Shown here: piece by piece, positions 1-7,923 of the stretch
Numbering within the stretch: the first letter of the stretch is position 1
Layout of the letters: each line of letters starts with the position of its first letter
Assembly (NCBI GenBank): GCA_030433005.1
Contig: JAUILQ010000030.1
Span: forward strand, 1 to 59,770
Length of the DNA: 59,770 bases
Direction of reading: 5' to 3'
Source: Alphaproteobacteria bacterium
GTDB taxonomy: Bacteria > Pseudomonadota > Alphaproteobacteria > Kiloniellales > DSM-21159
The notes under the pieces: model-generated
Databases searched by the model: none
Told to the model about the DNA's origin: nothing
The model's input: only the letters and a program-made list of their open reading frames with translations
Program-made: the position numbers and the translations under genes

Positions 1-460
1 CTTCACGCGCCTCGCCCAGCGGCTGCGCGAGGACGGCCTGGTCGTCTTCGGCTTCGGCGAGCGCAAGACGCCCGAGGCCTTCCGCAACGCCTGCTCGCGC
101 TTCATCTACGTCGAGAACCTGGTCGAGCCGGAACCCGCGCCGGCGGCCGGCGGGGCCGCGGCCGGCGCCGGCGCCCAGTCCGCCGCGGGCCGCAAGGAGC
201 CGGCGGCCAACGCCGTGCCGGTGCTGCAGAAGGCCCTCGCCGGCCTCGAGGACGAGGAGGGCTGGGCGACGCTCAGCGAGGTCGGCAGCCGCATCGCCAA
301 CATCGCGCCGGACTTCGACCCGCGCACCTTCGGCCACGCCAAGCTCAGCACCCTGGTCGAGAAGAGCGGCGGCTTCGAGACCGAGCGCGCCGACGATCGC
401 CAGATCCTGATCCGCGCCAAGCGGGCGAAGAAGCGCACGCGCGGCGGCCGCTCGAAGTGA
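1..460 (+). CDS. NYN-domain RNA-binding/nuclease-like protein with C-terminal OST-HTH (LOTUS) domain, 5'-truncated by the window
   Basis: The reading frame is open from base 2, so the start lies outside the window. The first ~40 residues (FTRLAQRLRED.. VFGFGERKTPEAFRNACSRFIY) match the end of a NYN (LabA/DUF88, PIN-like) domain. An Ala/Pro-rich linker follows, then about 70 residues typical of an OST-HTH/LOTUS domain (LSEVGSRI, FDPRTFGHAKLSTLVE) and a basic tail ending in RGGRSK. In this family the NYN domain is a predicted metal-dependent RNase fold and LOTUS binds RNA; a role in RNA handling is inference. Its TGA overlaps the GTG start of the next gene. Confidence 0.85.
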   Translation, partial: FTRLAQRLREDGLVVFGFGERKTPEAFRNACSRFIYVENLVEPEPAPAAGGAAAGAGAQSAAGRKEPAANAVPVLQKALAGLEDEEGWATLSEVGSRIANIAPDFDPRTFGHAKLSTLVEKSGGFETERADDRQILIRAKRAKKRTRGGRSK

Positions 461-1377
461 GCGGCGCGCCCTCCGTCGAGAAGCGTCGATCCCCAGCGGC
501 CGGCGGCGGCCGGCCGGTCGCCCTGGCCATCGCGCTGATGTGCGTCGGGGTCGCCGGTCTGGTCGTCAACGACGCGCTGGCGAAGGCGCTGGTGGCCCAC
601 TACCCGCCCCTGCAGATCCTGTTCCTGCGCAGCGCCCTGGCGCTGCCGATGGTCGTCGCGGTGGTGCTGGCGATCGGCGGCCGCCCGGCCCTGCGCACGC
701 GCCACCTGCGGCTCTACGCCCTGCGCGGCCTGCTGCAGACCGCGGGCGTCGTGCTGTTCTTCTCGGGCCTCGCGGTGCTGCCGCTGGCCGAGGCGACGGC
801 GCTGATCTTCGCCGCGCCGATCTTCATCACCGCCCTGTCGGTGCCGCTGCTGCGAGAGAGCGTCGGGCCGCGCCGCTGGACCGCGGTGGTCGTCGGCTTC
901 GTCGGCGTGCTGATCATCGTGCGGCCCGGCGGCCCGGCCTTCCAGCCGGCCTCGCTGCTGGTCGTCGGCACGGCGCTCAGCTACGCGCTGTTCATGATCA
1001 GCGCGCGCTGGATCGATCTGCGCGAGAGCGCCTGGACCATGACGGTCTACGTCGTGCTGTTCCCGCTGCTGTTCAGTGGGCTCGCCGCGCCCTTCGACTG
1101 GCATCCCCTGCAGGCCGCCGACCTGCCGCTGTTCCTGGCCATGGCGGTGTTCGGCACCCTAGGCATGATGCTGATGACACAGGCCTTCCGGCAGGCGCCG
1201 GCGGCGATCGTGGCGCCCTTCGACTATACGGCCCTGATCTGGGCCAGCCTGGTCGGCTGGCTGGTCTGGGACGAGATCCCCGACGACTGGACCTACGCCG
1301 GCGCCGCCGTGATCATCGCCAGCGGCCTCTACATCGTGGTGCGCGAGACCCGCCTGGCCCGCCGGGCAGCCGGCTAG
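457..1377 (+). CDS. DMT-superfamily (EamA) membrane transporter
   Basis: A 306-residue protein of about ten hydrophobic helices, in two repeated EamA halves of ~140 residues each, matching the 10-TMS drug/metabolite transporter family. The GTG start at 457 overlaps the stop of the upstream LOTUS gene (GTGA), so the two are probably co-translated. EamA proteins typically export amino acids, nucleobases or metabolites, but the substrate cannot be read from the sequence. A basic cytosolic tail (RETRLARRAAG) ends the protein. Confidence 0.9.
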   Translation: MSGAPSVEKRRSPAAGGGRPVALAIALMCVGVAGLVVNDALAKALVAHYPPLQILFLRSALALPMVVAVVLAIGGRPALRTRHLRLYALRGLLQTAGVVLFFSGLAVLPLAEATALIFAAPIFITALSVPLLRESVGPRRWTAVVVGFVGVLIIVRPGGPAFQPASLLVVGTALSYALFMISARWIDLRESAWTMTVYVVLFPLLFSGLAAPFDWHPLQAADLPLFLAMAVFGTLGMMLMTQAFRQAPAAIVAPFDYTALIWASLVGWLVWDEIPDDWTYAGAAVIIASGLYIVVRETRLARRAAG

Positions 1378-1391
1378 GCCGGCCGTCTCGC

Positions 1392-2387
1392 TCAGGCCAT
1401 CGCCACGAGCACCCGGCGCGGCCCCTCGAAGGGCTTGCGGCCGTGCATCGCCAGGACGTTGTCGATCACCATGACGTCGCCGGCCCGCCAGTCGAAGGTG
1501 ACCTCGCAGGCCCGGGTCGTCTGCCGGACCACCGCCAGGTCCTCGGGATCGATCTCGCCGCCGTCGCCGAAGGTCACGTGGTTGCCCAGGCTGGCCTCGC
1601 CGGCGGTCGCCGGGTCGAAGCGCGGGTCGGGGCCGGCGTCGCCGCGCCCGCCGAAGGAGACCTTGACGCTGTCGAAGCCGCGGTGCCACTGGTCGGCTTG
1701 GTTGTGCCAGCAGGGCTCGCCGGTCACGGCATGGGCCAGCACCGCCTCGTGGCGCGCCCGCGTGCGCAGGCCGTAGGCGGTCCACTCGTAGTCCATGCCG
1801 GCCTCGCGCAGGTAACGCTCGACCTCGGCGCGGTCGCGCGTCTCGAAGGTCTGCTGCCAGCTCTTGCCGATGCCCGGCTCGCCCTCGGCGTCCCAGAGGT
1901 GCTGCAGGTAGGCGACGCCGCGGCTCTCGAAGCGCTCGCGCAGCGCCGTCGGCAACGCGCGGTAGATCGTACGGCCGTCGGCGACCTGGGTCGCGCCGCC
2001 GACCGGCGCCGGCTGCAGGCAGCCGAAGAACACCCGGTCCGGCGACCACCCGGCATACGACAGCTCGTTGTGCAGCAGCAGCTCGCGGTCGGCCGGGTAC
2101 TCGGTCGAGGTGTAGACCTGCTCGCCCAGGTCGGTGCGCGGCGAGTCGCCGCCGGTGTAGTTGCGCAGGTCCGGCCGGATCGCCCGGCAGAACGCCCGGA
2201 AGGCGGCCGGGCTGTCGATCTCGAAGCCGCGAATCAGCAGCACCCCGGCGCGCCCGACCAGCTCCTCCAGCGCCTCGGCGTGGTCCGCCGCCCAGGCCGC
2301 CGCCGCCTCGGCCGAGCGCGCGCTCCCGGGCTCGACCTCGGGCACGAGGGGAATCGGATGACTCTCGGTCAGTGGCTGTGCGCGCAT
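1392..2387 (-). CDS. TauD/TfdA-family Fe(II)/2-oxoglutarate-dependent dioxygenase
   Basis: A 331-residue protein of the TauD/TfdA fold. The predicted iron triad is H106-x-E108 (in LLLHNELSY) and H315 (in LAMHGRKPF), with R324/R325 placed to bind 2-oxoglutarate. The HxE arrangement, rather than TauD's HxD, resembles clavaminate-synthase-like and other HNE-motif members, so taurine is an unlikely substrate. The ATG at 2387 was chosen because GAGGAG lies about 12 bases upstream and the homologous N-terminus begins there; the frame stays open far upstream without meaning. Convergent with the EamA gene. Substrate unknown. Confidence 0.87.
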   Translation of the reverse strand: MRAQPLTESHPIPLVPEVEPGSARSAEAAAAWAADHAEALEELVGRAGVLLIRGFEIDSPAAFRAFCRAIRPDLRNYTGGDSPRTDLGEQVYTSTEYPADRELLLHNELSYAGWSPDRVFFGCLQPAPVGGATQVADGRTIYRALPTALRERFESRGVAYLQHLWDAEGEPGIGKSWQQTFETRDRAEVERYLREAGMDYEWTAYGLRTRARHEAVLAHAVTGEPCWHNQADQWHRGFDSVKVSFGGRGDAGPDPRFDPATAGEASLGNHVTFGDGGEIDPEDLAVVRQTTRACEVTFDWRAGDVMVIDNVLAMHGRKPFEGPRRVLVAMA

Positions 2388-2494
2388 CGCTGCTGGCGGC
2401 TCCTCGCTGGCGGCATGGACGGGAATGATTCCAGAGGCGGCGATCCTAGGGCCCCGGGGCGCGGCGCTGCAAGGCGGGCGCCCGCACGGGCGGC

Positions 2495-3445
2495 TCAGCC
2501 GCGCCGGAACGGCAGGTCGGCGACGGCCTCGCGCGGCACCGCCAGCAGGTCGCAGGCGGGAGTCGGGGCCTGCGTCTCGGTGAGGCGCGGCGCCCAGGTC
2601 CACTTCGAGGCGGAGACGCGGAAGAGGGCGACGTCGGGATAGAGGACGGCCTGCAGGGCGGCGAGATCGGGCAGCTTCCGCGCCGTCGCCGCGCCGTACT
2701 CCAGCAGCACGGCCGGGCGGTCGCGCGCCAGCGTGCCGGCGAGGCCGGCCAGCACCGCCGCCTCGCCGCCGTCGGTATCGATCTTGATCAGGTCGACGCG
2801 CTCGACGCCCCGCTCCGCCAGCAGCGCATCGCCCGGCGCCACCGGCAGCTCGAGGCTCGGACCGGCGTCGCCGACGCCCCCCAGGTCGAAGCTGCCGGTC
2901 TGGTTCGGCCCACGGTCCTGGCGAAAGGCCAGGCACCCCGCCCGCTCGGCGAGGCCGCAACGCAGCAGGGTGACGTTCGACAGCGCGTTCTCCCCGATCA
3001 GGCGCTCGAGGCGGTCGGCATAGGCCGGGAAGGGCTCGCAGGCGACGACCAGCCCCGCGTGCCGAGCGAAGAGGGCGGTATGGACCCCAACGTTGGCGCC
3101 GACGTCGAGCACGCAGGGCGCCCGCCCCTCTGTCCGGAATCGGTCGAGCAGCTCCTCCAGAAGCCGCAGGTTGGCATGCTCGTAGGTGCCGGTGCAGTAG
3201 ATCCACCAGTCGATCAGGTGGCTGAGATTGCCGTGAAAGCGGCAGCCGAGGAGATCGGCCTCGAAGGCCTGGTCGTAGCGGCCCGGCGGACAGAGGCGCC
3301 ACATCAGGCGCGTCATGCCGAAGCGGCAGAGACGCTGGCGTCCGAGAGCCCGGGCCGCCAGGCGGCGCCAGGCCGGCGCCGGCGGCCGGCCGTCGCCGGC
3401 GCCCTCGCAAGGGCCTGCGCCCGGCACCTGAGGCTGCTCTGACAC
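2495..3445 (-). CDS. FkbM-family S-adenosylmethionine methyltransferase
   Basis: A 316-residue protein with a class I methyltransferase core. The SAM-binding motif I is DVGANVG (residues 114-120), followed by ACEPFP (motif II, about 135-140), and later LIKIDTDGGE and AVLLEYG, the pattern of the FkbM family (O-methylation of sugars or polyketide-like small molecules). The GTG start at 3445 is preceded by AAAGGGAG at good spacing. The open frame continues upstream for kilobases opposite iorAB, but that part is antisense noise. Acceptor unknown; the neighbouring dioxygenase is on the same strand 107 bases downstream. Confidence 0.85.
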   Translation of the reverse strand: MSEQPQVPGAGPCEGAGDGRPPAPAWRRLAARALGRQRLCRFGMTRLMWRLCPPGRYDQAFEADLLGCRFHGNLSHLIDWWIYCTGTYEHANLRLLEELLDRFRTEGRAPCVLDVGANVGVHTALFARHAGLVVACEPFPAYADRLERLIGENALSNVTLLRCGLAERAGCLAFRQDRGPNQTGSFDLGGVGDAGPSLELPVAPGDALLAERGVERVDLIKIDTDGGEAAVLAGLAGTLARDRPAVLLEYGAATARKLPDLAALQAVLYPDVALFRVSASKWTWAPRLTETQAPTPACDLLAVPREAVADLPFRRG

Positions 3446-3469
3446 GGAAGCTCCCTTTCCGGTGGCTCG

Positions 3470-4753
3470 ATGTCGTCCCGTCACATTCTTGTCATCGAAT
3501 ATATCAAGGCCTGCCGACGCTACACTTCGCATACCGACCCCTCGGTCCGCACGGTCAGTTGCCACCGAGCAGGCCGCCGCGATGAAGGCCGCCCGCCCGG
3601 CAGACAGCCTCGGGAGAGCAGGCGCTCGGAACCGAGCGTCGCGCCACGCGTCTTCGAAGGGCCAACCACCGGGAGACGGGCGATCCTCGACATCGGCCTC
3701 TGGAGCCTCGTCGCGCTGGCGGCGACGGCGCTGATCTGGAAGGGCAGCGGCCTGCTCGAGACGGCGAGCGAGCGCCTGGCCGCACACTACCGCCTGCCCG
3801 ACATCGTCCAGGGCGCCGTCGTCGTCGCCGTCGGCTCCAGCTTCCCCGAGCTTTCGACGGTCGTCGTCTCGGCGCTGGTCCACGGCGAGTTCGAGCTCGG
3901 CGTCGCCGCGATCGTCGGCTCGGCGCTGTTCAACATCCTGGTGATCCCGGGCGTCGCCGGCCTCGTCGCCCGCGAGCGCCTGCCGTCGAGCCGCGACCTC
4001 GTCTACAAGGAGGCGCAGTTCTACATCATCTCCGTCGCGGTGCTGCTGCTGACCTTCTCCTTCGCGGCGATCTACAACCCGGTCGAGGCGGGCGCCGCAG
4101 GGTCGGGCGGCGGCGAGCAGGCGATCCTCGGCGAGATGACCCGCTGGCTGGCCGCGATCCCGGTCGGGCTCTACCTGCTCTACGTCTTCGTGCAGTACCA
4201 GGACACGCTCGACCACGAGGGCGAGGCGGCACCGGACACGATCCGTCCGGCGCGCGAGTGGGGCCGCCTGCTGCTGTCGCTGGCGGTCATCCTGGCCGGC
4301 GTCGAGGGCCTGGTGCGCGCGGCCATCGCCTTCGGCGAGCACTTCGGCACACCGAGCTTCCTGTGGGGCATCACCGTGGTCGCGGCCGGCACCTCGGTGC
4401 CCGACGCCTTCGTCTCGGTGCGCGCCGCGCGCGCCGGACGCAGCGTCACCAGCCTGGCCAACGTGCTTGGCAGCAACATCTTCGACCTGCTGGTCTGCAT
4501 CCCGGCCGGCGTGCTGATCGCCGGCGCCGCGGTCATCAACTTCTCGGTGGCCGCGCCGATGATGGGCGTGCTGACGGCGGCGACCGTGGCGCTGTTCCTG
4601 ATGCTGCGCACCGGGATGACGCTGTCGCGGCGCGAGGCCGCGGCGCTGCTCGCGCTCTATGCGGTCTTCGTGCTGTGGATCGGCGCCGAGAGCTTTGCCC
4701 TGGTCGATCTCGTGCCCGGCCTGCCGCCGGCCGGCGGCGCGGGCGGGCACTGA
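3470..4753 (+). CDS. Sodium/calcium exchanger family antiporter (CaCA), start uncertain
   Basis: A membrane protein with two inverted alpha-repeats: GSSFPELSTVVVSAL..GVAAIVGSALFNIL in the first half and AAGTSVPDAFVSVRA..SLANVLGSNIFDLL in the second. These carry the acidic cation-binding residues and GSN/GSA turns of the YrbG/NCX family, which exchanges Ca2+ for Na+ or H+ across the inner membrane. The longest frame from ATG 3470 gives 427 residues, but the first ~65 residues are basic, non-hydrophobic and unlike the family. The true start is probably near 3640-3690 at a GTG or other alternative codon. A hairpin plus T-rich tail follows. Confidence 0.85.
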   Translation: MSSRHILVIEYIKACRRYTSHTDPSVRTVSCHRAGRRDEGRPPGRQPRESRRSEPSVAPRVFEGPTTGRRAILDIGLWSLVALAATALIWKGSGLLETASERLAAHYRLPDIVQGAVVVAVGSSFPELSTVVVSALVHGEFELGVAAIVGSALFNILVIPGVAGLVARERLPSSRDLVYKEAQFYIISVAVLLLTFSFAAIYNPVEAGAAGSGGGEQAILGEMTRWLAAIPVGLYLLYVFVQYQDTLDHEGEAAPDTIRPAREWGRLLLSLAVILAGVEGLVRAAIAFGEHFGTPSFLWGITVVAAGTSVPDAFVSVRAARAGRSVTSLANVLGSNIFDLLVCIPAGVLIAGAAVINFSVAAPMMGVLTAATVALFLMLRTGMTLSRREAAALLALYAVFVLWIGAESFALVDLVPGLPPAGGAGGH

Positions 4754-4782
4754 TCCCAGCGGCCGGCGCGTGGCGCCGTCCG

Positions 4783-4806
4783 GACTCGCAAGACGCGAGT
4801 CTTCTT
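4783..4806 (+). terminator. Candidate intrinsic terminator after the Ca2+ antiporter
   Basis: GACTCGC (4783-4789) pairs with GCGAGTC (4795-4801) around a 5-base loop and is followed directly by TTCTT. It lies 30 bases after the antiporter stop and before the iorA promoter region. The stem is only 7 bp and the T run is interrupted. Confidence 0.5.
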
Positions 4807-4811
4807 GGACC

Positions 4812-4839
4812 GTGATAATCGCAAAAGCTGTGCTATCCT
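4812..4839 (+). promoter_or_regulatory. Possible sigma-70-type promoter for iorAB
   Basis: GTGATA (4812-4817), 16-base spacer, TATCCT (4834-4839), 74 bases before the iorA ATG and just after the antiporter terminator. The hexamers are only moderate matches. The local drop in GC (GATAATCGCAAAAG) supports a promoter here. Confidence 0.35.
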
Positions 4840-4912
4840 CGTTCAGGTGGTGTGCCCGAGGGCACCGCTTCCACCCCAACGAAAAGAACCAAGGAACAAA
4901 GGGAGAACAGCC

Positions 4913-5365
4913 ATGATCGAGCTGACCGTCAACGGCGAGGCGCGCAGCCACGCCGGCGATCCCGCGATGCCGCTGCTCTGGTACCTGCGCGATTCGCTGG
5001 GCCTGACCGGCGCCAAGTACGGCTGCGGCGTCGGCCTCTGCGGCGCCTGCACCGTCCACCTCGAGGGCGACGCGGTGCGCGCCTGCCTGGTCTCCGTGGC
5101 CGACGCCGCCGGCAAGTCCGTGGTCACCGTCGAGGGCCTCGACCCGGCCGGCGACCACCCGGTGCAGCAGGCCTGGCGGAACCTCAACGTGCCGCAGTGC
5201 GGCTTCTGCCAGACCGGCCAGATCATGCAGGCGGCCGCCCTGGTCGCCCGCAACCCCGCCGCCTCGGACGAGGAGATCACCGAGGCGATGTCCGGCAACA
5301 TCTGCCGTTGCGGCTGCTACCAGCGGATCCACGCCGCGGTGCGCCAGGTCGTGGGAGGAGCCTGA
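4913..5365 (+). CDS. iorA: (2Fe-2S)-binding subunit of a molybdenum hydroxylase (isoquinoline 1-oxidoreductase alpha-like)
   Basis: A 150-residue small subunit with two [2Fe-2S] sites: a plant-ferredoxin-type cluster at C38, C43, C46 and C58 ([15 protein letters not shown]), and a helical CxxC..CxC cluster at C96, C99, C131 and C133 ([17 protein letters not shown]). Length and motif order match the small subunits of two-component xanthine oxidase-family enzymes such as IorA, which pass electrons from the molybdenum site to an acceptor. The ATG at 4913 follows AGGGAGA. The large subunit starts 3 bases downstream. No FAD subunit is present, as expected for IorAB-type enzymes. Confidence 0.92.
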   Translation: MIELTVNGEARSHAGDPAMPLLWYLRDSLGLTGAKYGCGVGLCGACTVHLEGDAVRACLVSVADAAGKSVVTVEGLDPAGDHPVQQAWRNLNVPQCGFCQTGQIMQAAALVARNPAASDEEITEAMSGNICRCGCYQRIHAAVRQVVGGA

Positions 5366-5368
5366 ACC

Positions 5369-7732
5369 ATGCTCGGATACCTGAAGCAGGAGTTCGCCGG
5401 ACGCGAAGGTCCCGCGACCCCGCAGGCCACCGGAGCCGAATCCCCCGTCGTCGCCAGCCTCGAGAAGATCGACCGCCGCCGCTTCCTGCAGCTGACCGGC
5501 GCGGCCGGCGTCTTCGCCGTGGCGCTGCGCGTGCTGCCGGCCGAGGCCATGGAGCCCTACCCGACCGGCGCCGCCGGCATGCCCAACGGCACGGTCGCCG
5601 ACCCGCATGTCTTCGTGGCCATCGCCGAGGACGGCACGGTGACCATCGTCGCCCACCGCTCGGAGATGGGCACCGGCTCGCGCACCAGCCTGCCGATGGT
5701 CGTCGCCGACGAGCTGGAGGCCGACTGGGCCCGGGTTCGGGTCGTCCAGGCGCCCGGCGACGAGCCGAGGTACGGCAACCAGGACACCGACGGCTCGCGC
5801 AGCCTGCGCCACTTCGTGCAGCCGATGCGCCAGTGCGGCGCCGCCCTGCGCGCGATGCTCGAGGCCGCGGCGGCGGCCGAATGGGGCGTCGATCCCGGCC
5901 GTGTCCGGGCGGTCGACCACGAGGTCGTGCTGCTCGGCGACACGAGCCGGCGGCTCGGCTACGGCGCCCTCGCCGCCGCTGCCATGGCGCAGCCGGTGCC
6001 GCCCTTCGACAGCCTGCGCTTCAAGCCGGAGTCGGAGTTCCGCTACATCGGCAAGGGCGAGATCGCGATCGTCGACCTGCGCGACATCACCACCGGGACG
6101 GCGTCCTTCGGCGCCGACCCGCGGCTGCCGGGCATGAAGGTCGCGGTCGTCGCCCGGCCGCCGGTCGTCGGCGGCACGGTCAAGAGCTACGACGCGAGCG
6201 AGACGTTGAAGCTGCCCGGCGTCGAGCGGGTCGTCGAGATCGCCGGCTCGACGCCGCCGGCCAAGTTCGCCCCGCTCGGCGGCATCGCCGTGGTCGCCGA
6301 CAACACCTGGACCGCGCTGCAGGGCCGCAACAGGCTGAGAATCGAGTGGGACGACGGCCCGAACGGCGGCTACGACAGCACCGCCTTCGAGGCGGCGATG
6401 CGCGAGACCGCCCGCAAGCCCGGCAAGGCGATCCGCACCCAGGGCGATCCCGAGGCCGCCTTCGCCGCCGCCGAGCGGGTCGTCTCGGCCGAGTACTACC
6501 AGCCGCACATGATCCACGCGCCGATGGAGCCGCCGGTCGCGATCGCCAGCGTCACCGCGGACAGGGCCGAGGTCTGGGCGCCGGTGCAGAGCCCCTACGG
6601 CACGCGCCAGGACGTCGCCGAGCTGCTGGGACTGCCGATCGAGGCGGTGACCGTCAACGTCACGCTGCTCGGCGGCGGCTTCGGCCGCAAGTCGAAGTGC
6701 GACTACGTGCAGGAGGCGGCGCTGGTCTCGAAGGCCGTCGGCGCGCCGGTCAAGCTGCAGTGGACCCGCGAGGACGAGATCCGCCACGGCTTCTACCACA
6801 CCACCTCGGTCGAGCGGATCGAGGCGGCGATCGACGGCGCCGGCAAGGTAAGCGGCTGGCGGCACCGCTCGGTGGCGCCCTCGATCCTGTCGACCTTCGC
6901 GCCGGATTCCGGCTACCAGTTCCCGATCGAGCACGGCATGGGCTTCGTCGACATGCCGTTCGACATCCCCAACGTCGCCTGCGAGAACGGCCAGGCGATG
7001 GCGCACACGCGGATCGGCTGGTTCCGGGCGGTCTCCAACCTGCCCCGCGCCTTCGCGGTGCAGTCCTTCGTCGGCGAGCTGGCCTACGCGCTGGGCCGCG
7101 ACCCCAAGGAGATGCTGCTGGAGCTGATCGGGCCGGCGCGGGTGATCGACCCCGCGGCCGCGGGCATGCCGGAAGATTTCTGGAACTACGGCGAGCCCTA
7201 CGAGTCCTTCCCGATCGACACCGGACGCCTGCGCGGCGTCGTCGAGCTGGCCGCCGAGAAGGCCGGCTGGGGCAAGGCGCTGCCCGAGCGCGAAGGCCTG
7301 GGCATCGCGGCGCACCGCAGCTTCGTCTCCTACATCGCCTCGGTGGTCCACGTGAAGGTCGGCGAGGACGGGACGATCTCGGTGCCCGAGGTCACGACGG
7401 CGGTCGACTGCGGCTTCTGCATCAACCCCGAGCGGGTGGCGTCGCAGATGGAGGGAGCGGCGGTCATGGGCATGACCCTGGCCCTGCACTCGGCGGTCAC
7501 CTACGCCCGGGGCCGCGTCGAGCAGTCGAACTTCTACGACTACGAGATGGCGCGGATGGACCGCTATCCCGGGAAGGTCGGGGTGCACATCGTCGAGCAC
7601 CCCTTCTCGGTCCACGCCAGCGGCGTCGGCGAGCCGGGGCTGCCGCCCTTCGCACCGGCGCTCGCCAATGCGATCTTCGCCGCGACCGGCAAGCGGCTGC
7701 GCGACCTGCCGTTCGGCGAGAGGATCGCCTGA
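5369..7732 (+). CDS. iorB: Molybdopterin-binding large subunit of an aldehyde/isoquinoline oxidoreductase (IorB-like), Tat-exported
   Basis: A 787-residue xanthine-oxidase-family large subunit. Residues 36-40 (RRRFL) and the hydrophobic stretch that follows form a twin-arginine signal, so the complex is probably periplasmic, as in other IorB-like enzymes. Family landmarks include GGGFGRKSKCDYV, HVKVGEDGTISVPEV and the C-terminal GVGEPGLPPFAPALANAIF, which carries the conserved active-site Glu (GVGEPG). IorB-type enzymes hydroxylate N-heterocycles or aldehydes and pass electrons to cytochromes through IorA. The substrate is undetermined. No maturation factor (XdhC-like) lies nearby. Confidence 0.9.
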   Translation: MLGYLKQEFAGREGPATPQATGAESPVVASLEKIDRRRFLQLTGAAGVFAVALRVLPAEAMEPYPTGAAGMPNGTVADPHVFVAIAEDGTVTIVAHRSEMGTGSRTSLPMVVADELEADWARVRVVQAPGDEPRYGNQDTDGSRSLRHFVQPMRQCGAALRAMLEAAAAAEWGVDPGRVRAVDHEVVLLGDTSRRLGYGALAAAAMAQPVPPFDSLRFKPESEFRYIGKGEIAIVDLRDITTGTASFGADPRLPGMKVAVVARPPVVGGTVKSYDASETLKLPGVERVVEIAGSTPPAKFAPLGGIAVVADNTWTALQGRNRLRIEWDDGPNGGYDSTAFEAAMRETARKPGKAIRTQGDPEAAFAAAERVVSAEYYQPHMIHAPMEPPVAIASVTADRAEVWAPVQSPYGTRQDVAELLGLPIEAVTVNVTLLGGGFGRKSKCDYVQEAALVSKAVGAPVKLQWTREDEIRHGFYHTTSVERIEAAIDGAGKVSGWRHRSVAPSILSTFAPDSGYQFPIEHGMGFVDMPFDIPNVACENGQAMAHTRIGWFRAVSNLPRAFAVQSFVGELAYALGRDPKEMLLELIGPARVIDPAAAGMPEDFWNYGEPYESFPIDTGRLRGVVELAAEKAGWGKALPEREGLGIAAHRSFVSYIASVVHVKVGEDGTISVPEVTTAVDCGFCINPERVASQMEGAAVMGMTLALHSAVTYARGRVEQSNFYDYEMARMDRYPGKVGVHIVEHPFSVHASGVGEPGLPPFAPALANAIFAATGKRLRDLPFGERIA

Positions 7733-7923
7733 GACCGGGCACTGCCCCCCGCGGACCGGCCGCCGGGTCGGCCGCGGGGACTCGCCGGCGGAACCGACCG
7801 GCTTTCGCCGCCGCGCGCAAGCGGTCTATCATGCCGTCGAGCGGGGCTTGACGGGGACCGGCTCGCGGCTCGGCAGGAGCCGCGGGACCGTGACGGAGCG
7901 CCTGCGCCGGGAGCAGGCGAACC

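Noticed and set aside
3470..3660. First ~65 codons of the antiporter frame as a real N-terminal domain
   Set aside because: Basic, Arg/Ser-rich sequence without hydrophobic pattern and absent from the family; probably upstream non-coding DNA in an open frame.
2495..7615. Uninterrupted minus-strand frame of about 1700 codons spanning the antiporter and iorAB
   Set aside because: Only its last 316 codons (FkbM methyltransferase) are coherent. The rest is antisense to well-conserved genes and Arg/Ala/Gly/Asp-rich, as expected from GC-biased third positions.
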